Notes under the pieces: generated by a model
Told to the model about the DNA's origin: nothing
The model's input: the letters and a program-made list of their open reading frames with translations, nothing else
The model's database searches: none
Part shown: piece by piece, positions 6,762 to 14,245 of the stretch
Layout of the letters: each line of letters opens with the position of its first letter
Position numbering within the stretch: position 1 is the stretch's first letter
Translations under genes and position numbers: made by a program
Source of the DNA: Roseobacter sp.
GTDB taxonomy: Bacteria; Pseudomonadota; Alphaproteobacteria; Rhodobacterales; Rhodobacteraceae
DNA length: 53,482 nucleotides
Reading direction: 5' to 3'
Assembly: GCA_024636495.1 (NCBI GenBank)
Contig: JAGXGZ010000093.1
Span: 1-53,482 of the forward strand

Positions 6762-9590
6762 TTATGCTTTCATTCTCGAATTGGTCTTGGTCAAATCCTT
6801 AGTCGTCATCTTGGTGTAAAGCTCAAAGAGCTTTTCTAGCCGTTCGGTGTCGTTGCGGAAACGGCGGCCGATGTAGATGCGCTCCAACGTCTCGTCGTTC
6901 TGATCATGCACGGCGCGTAGGTCAGCAGGCATCTTTTCAGGATCGTAGAGATCAGCGATGGTGGCAGGGAAATGAGCCTCGCGCGCCAGAAGGATGTCTT
7001 CAGCGCAGCGGGTCAGGTCTTCCTTGTTTTTCTCCGTCAGTTTGGGAACGGGAAAGGTATTCCAACCAAGCGTGTTGGAATAACGGAGACGTGTTTCCAA
7101 CTTTCCGCAAACAGATGTTACCCAAATCATATGAAGCTTGGATGCAACAAGTGATAAGTTCCAAATTGGCGCATCGTACATTGCAAACAGTAGATCACTT
7201 GCGATGGCTTCGGCCTTGAGTAGATCAATTGGTAAGTATGGTCTGCGCTCCGAAGAAACTTTCGCAATCAGTAATGAATGAGACTTCGAAGTTCCTGCTA
7301 TCTGGACAAACCTATGTGGTTTGTTTGCGAAGTCTTTAGTTGATTGCGCTTTGCTTTCGGATCTAAATTGCCTTACTTTTGCCATAACCTCAAGAAGCTT
7401 GGGGTGCTGTGACGCAAAGGTCAAATCATCATCATCTATCCAAATGCACCAACGTAGCTTTCCATTGATCATTTCTTCCGAGCCAAAATAGGGCCTCATG
7501 AAGCGATCAAGCTCTGGGAATTGCCTCAAAATCGTAGTTCGTTCATCCTGACTTAGAATGAACCCCCCTCCATCTCTAGGCATGTTCCCAAAAAGCATTT
7601 GGGCGGAGTTTCCAATTGGCTTCCGGGCCTGTTCAACAATTGTCGGCGAGCCTGGTACGAGGTATGCGTTTATAAAGGAAACGTTGCGCTCAATTGTTTC
7701 TCCTTCCTGGTCAAGCGAGAATATCCGTTTTGTCGCTGAACCATCTCTTGATATCCCAATAATACAAACAGTTACTCCCGCATTATTGCTTGCTAAGTTT
7801 GCCCAACGAAATGATGTGTGCGCGAACGTGATCTCGTGGCCAGTTTCAAATACACAAGGCCAAAGAATAGGAACCTGAAGCCCTTGGCAGATAGAATTTG
7901 TTGTCACAAACGCAGAAATCGTTTTGGTTTCTTTCCCGTATTCGGCTGCCTTCATTAGCCAACCGCAAACATAGTCAAGTGACTTCCATTTAGTGCTATG
8001 CCTATCAAATATTGATTGAAGGTCAGACTTCTGCTCGGTGGATTGCCACTTCGACCCAAGGTAAGGCGGATTTCCGCAGATGTAGGTCTCACCACCTTCG
8101 TTCTCGAAGTCGATCTGCGCTTGGTCTAGCGGGGCATGAAACAGGTCGTCCGCATGATGCTTCACTCCCGTCCCCGTGGGCGGGCAGATGCTTAGCCAGT
8201 CAAGCCGCAGGGCGTTGCCACAAGTGATCCAGTTTTTCGCATCAAGCGGCAAGAATTCCGCCAATGCTTCTCTCTGCCCACGATAAGCAACGTCGCATTG
8301 ATACTCAGCGATGATCAGCGCCAGACGCGCGATCTCGGCAGGAAAGTCACGTAACTCAATCCCACGATAGTTGGTCAGGGGGATTTCTGTGCGCCGATCA
8401 GCTTCGTCTCGTCGCAGGTTGATCTCAGCCTCGATAGCGCGCATTTCCTTATAGGCAATGACTAGGAAATTTCCCGATCCACAGGCCGGATCGAAAACCC
8501 TGATCTTAGCGATTCGGTTGCGGAGATTCAAAAGCTTGCGGGGATTGTCTCCAGCCTCTTCAAGCTTCTCGCGCAGGTCATCGAGGAAGAGCGGATTAAG
8601 AACTTTAAGAATGTTAGGCACAGAGGTGTAGTGCATGCCAAGCGCGCCGCGCTCTTCATCGTCCGCCACGGCCTGGATCATTGACCCAAAGATGTCAGGG
8701 TTGATCTTCGTCCAATCAAGGCTTCCGATATGAATAAGATAAGAGCGGGCAATTCTGCTGAAGCGCGGTACGTCGGTGCCACCAGAAAACAGGCCGCCAT
8801 TCACATATGGGAAGGCAGTCGCCCAGCGAGCGATGCCTGCCACCGTGCGATCTTCGTCTTTTCTGTTCATGGCGCGGAAAAGCTCGCTGATCACTTCATG
8901 GGTGTTCGAGCTGTCTTTTTCGCTCATTCGCTCAATCGTGCCGGTGAATTGATCAGGCGTTTTAAAGATATCGGTGTCTTCCGCAAAGAAGCAGAATATC
9001 AGCCGCGCCATGAAATGGTTCATATCATGGCGGCGTTTGGCGGTGCCCCATTCGGGGTTATCTTTGAGAAGTTCCACATAAAGGCGGTTCAGACGACCCG
9101 TTGCTTTGATGTCAAACGAGCTTTCGCGGATTTGTTTGACGGTGCTGATACCGGCCAATGGGAGAAAGAAGCCAAAATGATCGGGGAAGTCTTTGAAAGC
9201 ACAGGCGATGGTTTCGCCGGTGGTCAGGTCTTCAGCTTCAAGGCCTATACCATCGGTGGCCAGAACAAATTTCGCCTTGGCTTTGGTGGTCGCTGGGCTG
9301 CTTTTGAGAGCGGAGAGCGTATCAGCAACTTGGTCTTCAGGACTGACAGCAAGGTGAATGTTGTTTGTCTGAAGCACGCCGCCAAGATCGGATTTATTCG
9401 AGGCCCCCGTGCGCAGGCGCTTGATCGTCGTTTCCTTGTTTCCGAATGCAAGCAAGAACGCATACGGGAACTCAGCCGGATTAAAAGGCTGCTCAGCTAA
9501 CGCGGATATCGCTTCTTCAATTTCAACTGCGTTCAAGGCTCGATGGCTCCTGTGCTTTTCTTTAAGTTGTAGCACCGCCAGTCGAGCCAT
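6762..9590 (-). CDS. MmeI-like N6-adenine DNA methyltransferase with target recognition domain
   Basis: The protein has 942 residues. A helical N-terminal region is followed by a class I methyltransferase fold with SAM motif I (FDPACGSGNF, about 366-375) and catalytic motif IV (NPPYLGSKW, about 507-515). The NPPY type predicts N6-adenine methylation. The C-terminal 350 residues should hold the target recognition domain and resemble the MmeI arrangement. I see no clear PD-(D/E)XK nuclease at the N-terminus, unlike true MmeI, so cleavage is probably supplied by the nearby GIY-YIG protein. It is the first gene of the seven-gene operon. The bases coding for the recognition region (about 7100-7970) are visibly more AT-rich than the flanks. 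Confidence 0.87.
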   Translation of the reverse strand: MARLAVLQLKEKHRSHRALNAVEIEEAISALAEQPFNPAEFPYAFLLAFGNKETTIKRLRTGASNKSDLGGVLQTNNIHLAVSPEDQVADTLSALKSSPATTKAKAKFVLATDGIGLEAEDLTTGETIACAFKDFPDHFGFFLPLAGISTVKQIRESSFDIKATGRLNRLYVELLKDNPEWGTAKRRHDMNHFMARLIFCFFAEDTDIFKTPDQFTGTIERMSEKDSSNTHEVISELFRAMNRKDEDRTVAGIARWATAFPYVNGGLFSGGTDVPRFSRIARSYLIHIGSLDWTKINPDIFGSMIQAVADDEERGALGMHYTSVPNILKVLNPLFLDDLREKLEEAGDNPRKLLNLRNRIAKIRVFDPACGSGNFLVIAYKEMRAIEAEINLRRDEADRRTEIPLTNYRGIELRDFPAEIARLALIIAEYQCDVAYRGQREALAEFLPLDAKNWITCGNALRLDWLSICPPTGTGVKHHADDLFHAPLDQAQIDFENEGGETYICGNPPYLGSKWQSTEQKSDLQSIFDRHSTKWKSLDYVCGWLMKAAEYGKETKTISAFVTTNSICQGLQVPILWPCVFETGHEITFAHTSFRWANLASNNAGVTVCIIGISRDGSATKRIFSLDQEGETIERNVSFINAYLVPGSPTIVEQARKPIGNSAQMLFGNMPRDGGGFILSQDERTTILRQFPELDRFMRPYFGSEEMINGKLRWCIWIDDDDLTFASQHPKLLEVMAKVRQFRSESKAQSTKDFANKPHRFVQIAGTSKSHSLLIAKVSSERRPYLPIDLLKAEAIASDLLFAMYDAPIWNLSLVASKLHMIWVTSVCGKLETRLRYSNTLGWNTFPVPKLTEKNKEDLTRCAEDILLAREAHFPATIADLYDPEKMPADLRAVHDQNDETLERIYIGRRFRNDTERLEKLFELYTKMTTKDLTKTNSRMKA

Positions 9591-9650
9591 GCACTAGCAA
9601 CTGGGTTGGAACATTAAGATATCCACAGGTCGGGCAATGGTGGGCGTTGG

Positions 9651-9994
9651 GGGAACTGGTCGGTTCCTTTGGCGGGCTATTGAACGGGCAGTCGTTCATG
9701 CATGGTTGGGTGCAGGTTGGAGAGGCAAATCTCCAGCTCCTGCGAGTGGGTTACAAGGGGCGCGATAGCCCTATGTTCGGGTTCAGCGTCGATAGGCTGA
9801 CGGCATTCAATCCGCGCAGGGTTGGTCTGGGGTCTTGGGGGCAGGAACGCCTTCAAGTCGATGGGTGCAGGGAGAGCGAAGTCTCCCGCGAGGGATCAAA
9901 CACCGATATGTTTGTATGGTCATGGAAGGCTCAACGCCGCATCATGATCATTGGCTTTGGGGGATAAAACGGGGGAGCGCAGTAGCCCCCTTTT
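9651..9994 (+). ncRNA. Candidate structured RNA: chain of hairpins with six-base loops
   Basis: On the plus strand there is a row of hairpins. They are 9651-9668 (GGGAAC/GTTCCT, one G-U), 9681-9698 (TGAACG/CGTTCA), 9718-9735 (TGGAGA/TCTCCA), 9757-9772 (GGGGC/GCCCT, one G-U), 9783-9800 (TCAGC/GCTGA), 9808-9824, 9834-9857 (nine pairs, two G-U), 9870-9887 (GGGAGA/TCTCCC), 9897-9914 (CAAACA/TGTTTG) and 9916-9951. Seven have loops of exactly six bases; three loops contain CGATA. The 9718-9735 stem is extended by GCAGG (9712-9716) pairing with CCTGC (9739-9743). The chain ends in a G5/C5 hairpin followed by TTTT (9971-9994). It begins about 60 bp from the divergent methyltransferase start. No promoter could be fixed. 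Structure is seen in the sequence; transcription is inferred. Confidence 0.45.
9966..9994 (+). terminator. Intrinsic terminator after the hairpin chain
   Basis: GGGGG at 9971-9975 and CCCCC at 9986-9990 form a stem with a ten-base loop. AAAA (9966-9969) precedes it and TTTT (9991-9994) follows directly. This is the pattern of a Rho-independent terminator for plus-strand transcription, and it would end the candidate RNA before the next gene. Confidence 0.6.
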
Positions 9995-10000
9995 CAAGAG

Positions 10001-10017
10001 GTGTGGTAGTACCACAC
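10001..10017. promoter_or_regulatory. Perfect 7-bp inverted repeat upstream of the metallopeptidase gene
   Basis: GTGTGGT (10001-10007) and ACCACAC (10011-10017) form a perfect inverted repeat with a 3-bp spacer, about 100 bp before the start of the downstream gene and just after the terminator. It could be an operator for a dimeric regulator or a small hairpin. No cognate regulator is identified. Confidence 0.4.
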
Positions 10018-10117
10018 ACATCTTGCGATAGCTCTTAAACTTCTAACGTGACCGCATTTGCATACGTCTGGTAGGTCATCTTTGGTTCATGGATGCAAGC
10101 GTGAGGATGAGTGCAGA

Positions 10118-11125
10118 ATGATAGATCAAGAAGCGAGGCTTCGTCATGCGCTTGACGCTGCACTGGAAAGATATACCGAACGTGTTGGGGAAGCCTTCCC
10201 GCATGAGGTCGAGCTGCGGATCAACCCTCAGGATGAATTCCTGGCTGTCGTCTACCCGACCAAACAATGCATAACAATCGAGGCTACTACAGGCGTCGTC
10301 GCGCGCCTTGAAGAAGCATGGGCCGCAACACTCTCCCTGTCCAAAGCATTGCCCTCAGGCAGCCAAATCGAGTTGCTTGGCCGTACCGATCACGTCGTTG
10401 ATATGGCCTTGCGCTGGCTGATGCAGCATGAGCTCAACCACGTTGCTGTTGGTCATTTCCAATTGACTGCCGGAGCCGGAATCATAGAGGGCGGCGGCGA
10501 TACTCATTTTGCGTTGGCGAGGCAAAAGCATCGTCAAACATCGCTGCTAGATGCACTCAATATAGCGGACAAGAAATTGGCTTCCCTCTGTCTTGAATTG
10601 CAGGCCGACCACGATGCAACTGAAATTGTGCTCGGTGCCTACTTCAACGAGAATCACGACCTCTTTAGATATTACGCGATTTGCGTCGCACTTGTGATTT
10701 TCGTGATTGAGCGGATTGACCGCGAACAAGGCAATCAGGAAAGCAGTCACCCAAGGGCTTCAACGCGGCTTTTCATGTTGCTGGCATACCTGGCCGAACT
10801 TCCGCTTATCCCAGCATATAAGCGTGCGGCCAAGGAAGGCCTTGAACAAATACCAGAAGAGTATTTGCCCGAAGAATTGGAAGTGCAGGAGTATAGCAGG
10901 GCTGTCGTCGGTCCTGTTTTTGCAGCCTGCCAAATTATTGCTGACGCGATAGAGCTGCCAAACATTTTGGAGGAACTCGGTGGCACTGAGGCTTTCTTTG
11001 CGGACATTCAGAAAGCGCTGATGGATGGTCACGGCGAAGTGGAAGATTTCAAAACCGAATGTGCGCAACAATGGGCTGAGCTCAAACCTCTCAATAATCG
11101 CCTGCTAGAAATGCTCGGTTGGTAA
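10118..11125 (+). CDS. HExxH zinc metallopeptidase-like protein, possible Lit-type defence protease
   Basis: The ATG at 10118 is chosen because GTGAGGA lies ten bases before it; an in-frame start 60 bp upstream lacks a good site. The 335-residue protein has a zincin signature HELNHVAVGH (residues 104-113) and, about 50 residues later, ELQAD (160-164). The latter can supply the third zinc ligand, as in M48-like and Lit-like peptidases. A hydrophobic stretch (YYAICVALVIFVI, about 185-197) may pack against the active site. The phage-exclusion protease Lit has a similar HExxH layout, and the island setting is consistent with defence, but this is inference. The gene faces the next gene, with a 19-bp gap between stops. 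Confidence 0.6.
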   Translation: MIDQEARLRHALDAALERYTERVGEAFPHEVELRINPQDEFLAVVYPTKQCITIEATTGVVARLEEAWAATLSLSKALPSGSQIELLGRTDHVVDMALRWLMQHELNHVAVGHFQLTAGAGIIEGGGDTHFALARQKHRQTSLLDALNIADKKLASLCLELQADHDATEIVLGAYFNENHDLFRYYAICVALVIFVIERIDREQGNQESSHPRASTRLFMLLAYLAELPLIPAYKRAAKEGLEQIPEEYLPEELEVQEYSRAVVGPVFAACQIIADAIELPNILEELGGTEAFFADIQKALMDGHGEVEDFKTECAQQWAELKPLNNRLLEMLGW

Positions 11126-11144
11126 ATCTACCGCATCCGATCCG

Positions 11145-11924
11145 TTATGTCACAAATCGAACGCCGATCCGGTAAACCTGCAAGCTCTCGTCCTCAAACC
11201 GCGATGCAAGGCTAGTTTGATCCGTTGGTAAATCTTTACCGGGTGCCGTTATGATTACAAAGCGGTGGTTCCCAGCATCGTCCAACTCAACAAGTGGTAT
11301 CGGCTGGCCTTTCTGGTCGCGCGGTAAAAGTTGAACATCATCAGTAATCGGGACGCGCCAGCGTCCATCATCATTTCCGAGAGCTAATGGGTGCCACTGA
11401 CCTCGGTAGCCCTGAAACGCTATGGCGTAACCTGGGCGTTTTGATATCAGCTCAAGACAAAACTCTTCGCCAAATCGCAACGCTTCAGAGGATTCATTCG
11501 CCTTCGCCGCGCGCTGAACAATCCCAAACTCAGTCTTCATTCGAACAATGCGCAATCCGCCATCAACTTGGCGTCGCTCAAGAAATCGATCCCAAGCGCG
11601 AGTAGGATTCATCTGAAATAAATCCGGCGCAAACGTCTTGGCTAAATCAAAATGGTTCTTTTCCAGCCAGCGGTGCATCAGCAGAGCTTTGGCTGCTGAG
11701 ATATTGCCACGCCGAAAATTTGATGAGTAATCTGTGCCTACCGCAGGCAGTCCGACAAAAGCTTTGTCGATCAGTTCCAGGATCGTTACGCCGGTAGCAT
11801 CGGCAAGACTGCTGACTGCTTTAAAAAGCTTCTTGGTGAGGTGAACACGGTCCTCTTTTGAGAGCTTTTGCCAATCGATATCCTCAGAAATTTTTCCGCC
11901 CTCAATACCTGTTCTTACCAGCAC
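11145..11924 (-). CDS. Unassigned island protein, possible DUF4384-like C-terminal domain
   Basis: The protein has 259 residues and begins with GTG at 11924, with AGGTAGA just upstream. The N-terminal half is charged and helical. The C-terminal 120 residues contain GYAIAFQGYRGQWHPLAL and later HRFVIITAPGKDLP. That pattern recalls DUF4384-type domains that present a surface for partner proteins, but the match is loose. No catalytic motif, membrane segment or signal peptide is seen. It converges with the metallopeptidase gene and diverges from the small protein and recombinase genes. The function is unknown. Confidence 0.55.
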   Translation of the reverse strand: MLVRTGIEGGKISEDIDWQKLSKEDRVHLTKKLFKAVSSLADATGVTILELIDKAFVGLPAVGTDYSSNFRRGNISAAKALLMHRWLEKNHFDLAKTFAPDLFQMNPTRAWDRFLERRQVDGGLRIVRMKTEFGIVQRAAKANESSEALRFGEEFCLELISKRPGYAIAFQGYRGQWHPLALGNDDGRWRVPITDDVQLLPRDQKGQPIPLVELDDAGNHRFVIITAPGKDLPTDQTSLASRFEDESLQVYRIGVRFVT

Positions 11925-12108
11925 TCTACCTGATGTTGCGCCCTTAGATACCCCTTATTGTGCCAATGCACAGACATAGTTCTGGTAGATAATGCTTTGA
12001 GATATAGGTCTTTTATCCTATAGTGTTCACTTTATGTTCTCATGCTTGGTGCGTGAAGAAAGGAGGGATCAACAAAGCAACAACCCGAGAGGTAGAAAGG
12101 AAAACGCC

Positions 12109-12405
12109 ATGCGTGACACACCCCCAAATTCTAATCCAAAGATAGACCCGCCGACGCTGACAATCGACTGGGATGCGTATTTGCCCTTCTTTGAAGATGC
12201 AGAAATATCTGAGGAAGAAAAACGTGAGTTGATCGAAGCCCTGTGGTCTATCGTCGTCAGCTTTGTTGATCTAGGTTTCGGCATCCACCCTGTCCAACAG
12301 GCTTGTGGAAAAAGTAATGATCCAAAGGGTGATGCGTGTTCCGATCTGCTATCATCAATCATAAACGAGCATTCAGCAGAGGAGGACCCATGGAAGGATC
12401 AGTAA
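12109..12405 (+). CDS. Small acidic protein preceding the recombinase
   Basis: The protein has 98 residues and starts at the ATG preceded by AAAGGA. It is acidic, with a helical middle (ISEEEKRELIEALWSIVVSF) followed by VDLGFGIHPVQQACGK. Similar short proteins next to serine recombinases in alphaproteobacteria are familiar to me, but none with a proven role that I can name. It overlaps the recombinase start by 16 bp, so the two are probably co-translated. A role as recombination directionality factor or recombinase partner is plausible and untested. Confidence 0.6.
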   Translation: MRDTPPNSNPKIDPPTLTIDWDAYLPFFEDAEISEEEKRELIEALWSIVVSFVDLGFGIHPVQQACGKSNDPKGDACSDLLSSIINEHSAEEDPWKDQ

Positions 12406-13934
12406 ATCAAGAACAGGCCGTAATTTACTGTCGGGTTTCGTCACGAGCGCAGGAGTCAGATGGTCACGGGCTACAAAGCCAAGAAACCAGATGCCGTGAA
12501 TTTGCGGACTCCAAGGGCCTCAATGTTGCGGCGGTTTTTCCTGACACCATCACAGGTGGTGGCGACTTCATGAAGCGTCCAGGCATGGTCGCCTTGCTGT
12601 CATTCCTCGATGCTCAACCCGATACGCGTTTTGTAGTGATCTTCGATGATCTCAAGCGCTTTGCACGTGACACACGGTTCCATCTGGATTTGCGGGAGGC
12701 CTTCCGTGCGCGGCGCGCAACCATCGAATGCCTCAACTTCAAATTTGATGAGACTCCAGAAGGCGAATTCATCGAGACGATCATGGCTGCCCAAGGTGCG
12801 TTGGAGCGCAAACAGAACGGACGGCAAGTCGCCCAAAAAATGAAAGCTCGTATGCAGTCAGGCTACTGGGTGCACAATGCACCTGTCGGATATCGCTACA
12901 AGACTGTGAAGGGGCATGGCAAATTGCTGATGCCTGATGAACCGCATGCGAGCGCCGTGCGCGAAGCATTAGAAGGCTTTGCCGCTGGACGTTATCAAAC
13001 GCAGGCGGAAGTGAGGCGTTTTCTAGAATCCAAGCCTGACTACCCCCACAACATTCGGGGTAAGGTTCATGACAAGCGTGTCGCTGACCTGATGAAACAG
13101 CCGCTTTACGCTGGCTATGTTTGCAGTGAGGTCTATGGATTGAACTGGCTCAAAGGTCAGCATGCACCGCTGATTTCGATGGCAACATTTGATCGGGTAC
13201 AAGAACGCTTAAAAACCACTGGATATGCACCAGAGCGCAAAAACACTGGCGAGGACTTTGCCCTAAGGGGCTTTGCGACCTGCGGCGATTGTAACGCGTC
13301 TCTGCGATCCTCTTGGTCCAAAGGTAAGTATAAGAGTTATCCGTACTATGCCTGTCATACGAAGGGCTGCGACAGTTACGGAAAATCGATCCCACGCGAC
13401 AAGCTCGAAGGTGCCTTTGGTGAGATTGTCAAAACACTTGAGCCCAGTCCAAAGCTCTTTGCTTTGACGAAGGCCATGTTCAGGCAAGCTTGGGACGCAC
13501 GGCTGGATCAGGCGAAGGATGCGAAGCGTTCATCGCAACGCCAGATTCTTGATGTTGAAAAACAAATCGAAACTTTGCTTGGTCGTATCATGAACGCGAC
13601 CAACGACGCCGTGATCTCTGCCTATGAAAAAAAACTCAATCAACTCGAAAAAGAGAAGGCCCGCATGCGGGAAAATGTCTCCAAAAGTGAGCCGAAAGCG
13701 GGCAGGCTTGAGGAGATGATAGAACTCTCTTTGAAGTTCCTCTCAAGCCCTTGGAAACTATGGGAAAGCGGAGATTTTACACTGCGCAGAACGCTGCTCA
13801 GATTGGCCTTTACTGAGGGTTTTGCGTACCATCGAAATGGGGCACATAGAACACCTCAAAAAGCGTTACCCTTCAAGGCTTTGGGTATGTTTTCAGGGGG
13901 GCAAATAGTTAATGGTGCTGAAGGGGAGGATTGA
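12390..13934 (+). CDS. Large serine recombinase (site-specific integrase)
   Basis: The ATG at 12390 follows GGAGGA and gives 514 residues. The N-terminal resolvase domain has AVIYCRVSSRAQ, with Ser17 as the likely nucleophile, and downstream active-site arginines. A recombinase domain (about 160-270) and a zinc ribbon (CGDC, then CHTKGC, about 292-332) follow. A coiled coil spans roughly 370-430. This is the usual architecture of large serine integrases. The last seven codons lie inside the 3' end of tRNA-Thr, so the stop codon is supplied by tRNA sequence. That points to integration at this tRNA and to this protein as the island's integrase. Confidence 0.9.
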   Translation: MEGSVNQEQAVIYCRVSSRAQESDGHGLQSQETRCREFADSKGLNVAAVFPDTITGGGDFMKRPGMVALLSFLDAQPDTRFVVIFDDLKRFARDTRFHLDLREAFRARRATIECLNFKFDETPEGEFIETIMAAQGALERKQNGRQVAQKMKARMQSGYWVHNAPVGYRYKTVKGHGKLLMPDEPHASAVREALEGFAAGRYQTQAEVRRFLESKPDYPHNIRGKVHDKRVADLMKQPLYAGYVCSEVYGLNWLKGQHAPLISMATFDRVQERLKTTGYAPERKNTGEDFALRGFATCGDCNASLRSSWSKGKYKSYPYYACHTKGCDSYGKSIPRDKLEGAFGEIVKTLEPSPKLFALTKAMFRQAWDARLDQAKDAKRSSQRQILDVEKQIETLLGRIMNATNDAVISAYEKKLNQLEKEKARMRENVSKSEPKAGRLEEMIELSLKFLSSPWKLWESGDFTLRRTLLRLAFTEGFAYHRNGAHRTPQKALPFKALGMFSGGQIVNGAEGED

Positions 13935-13940
13935 ACTCCC
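13905..13940. other. Probable island attachment site at the tRNA 3' end
   Basis: The recombinase reading frame runs into the tRNA-Thr 3' part and stops at 13934. Core-genome order resumes immediately to the right. The crossover site should therefore lie in or next to the tRNA 3' end. The exact core cannot be set because the partner site at the far end of the island is not in the window. Confidence 0.45.
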
Positions 13941-13987
13941 GACCTCGTCATTACCAATGACGCGCTCTACCACTGAGCTACTCCAGC
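13913..13987 (-). tRNA. tRNA-Thr(GGT)
   Basis: Read on the minus strand, the 75-nt sequence folds as a tRNA. The acceptor is GCTGGAG with CTTCAGC, the D arm is GCTC/GAGC, and the anticodon stem is CGTCA/TGACG around loop TTGGTAA. The T arm is GGGAG/CTCCC with loop TTCAATC; A73 and an encoded CCA end the molecule. The anticodon GGT reads ACC (and ACT), so it is tRNA-Thr. The 3' end abuts the island. Confidence 0.95.
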
Positions 13988-14071
13988 ACGAATGGCGGCT
14001 GATTAGACGCATTCGCAATATGGTGCAAGGGCTATCTGGACCATACCTGCCCGCTGCGCTAGACAATTCCC

Positions 14072-14242
14072 ATGTCACAAGGTACCGCCCCCCAAAAGCC
14101 GAAGAACCCGAAAGCCATTCGGGAAGACAGACTAAAGGCTGCGCTGAAGGCAAACATGGGTCGCCGCAAGGCGCAGGCCCGTGCCCGCAGCGCAGAAACA
14201 AAGACAGACAACGGCCCATCGGGCCAGGACACGGAAGGCTAA
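14072..14242 (+). CDS. Short basic protein upstream of murA
   Basis: A 56-residue reading frame starts at ATG 14072 and stops four bases before the murA start. It is rich in Lys and Arg (KAIREDRLKAALKAN, then GRRKAQARARS) and looks like one helix with a disordered tail. Short proteins of this kind precede murA in many Rhodobacteraceae, as I recall. Close spacing suggests co-transcription with murA. The function is unknown. Confidence 0.65.
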   Translation: MSQGTAPQKPKNPKAIREDRLKAALKANMGRRKAQARARSAETKTDNGPSGQDTEG

Positions 14243-14245
14243 ACG

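Noticed and set aside
5741..9500. Plus-strand frames of about 257 codons opposite the helicase and methyltransferase genes
   Set aside because: Both lie wholly opposite strong domains and show no independent motif.
9647..10038. Two plus-strand reading frames (106 and 67 codons) in the region after the methyltransferase
   Set aside because: They have no ribosome site or family resemblance and overlap the regular hairpins; the structure explains the sequence better than a protein does.
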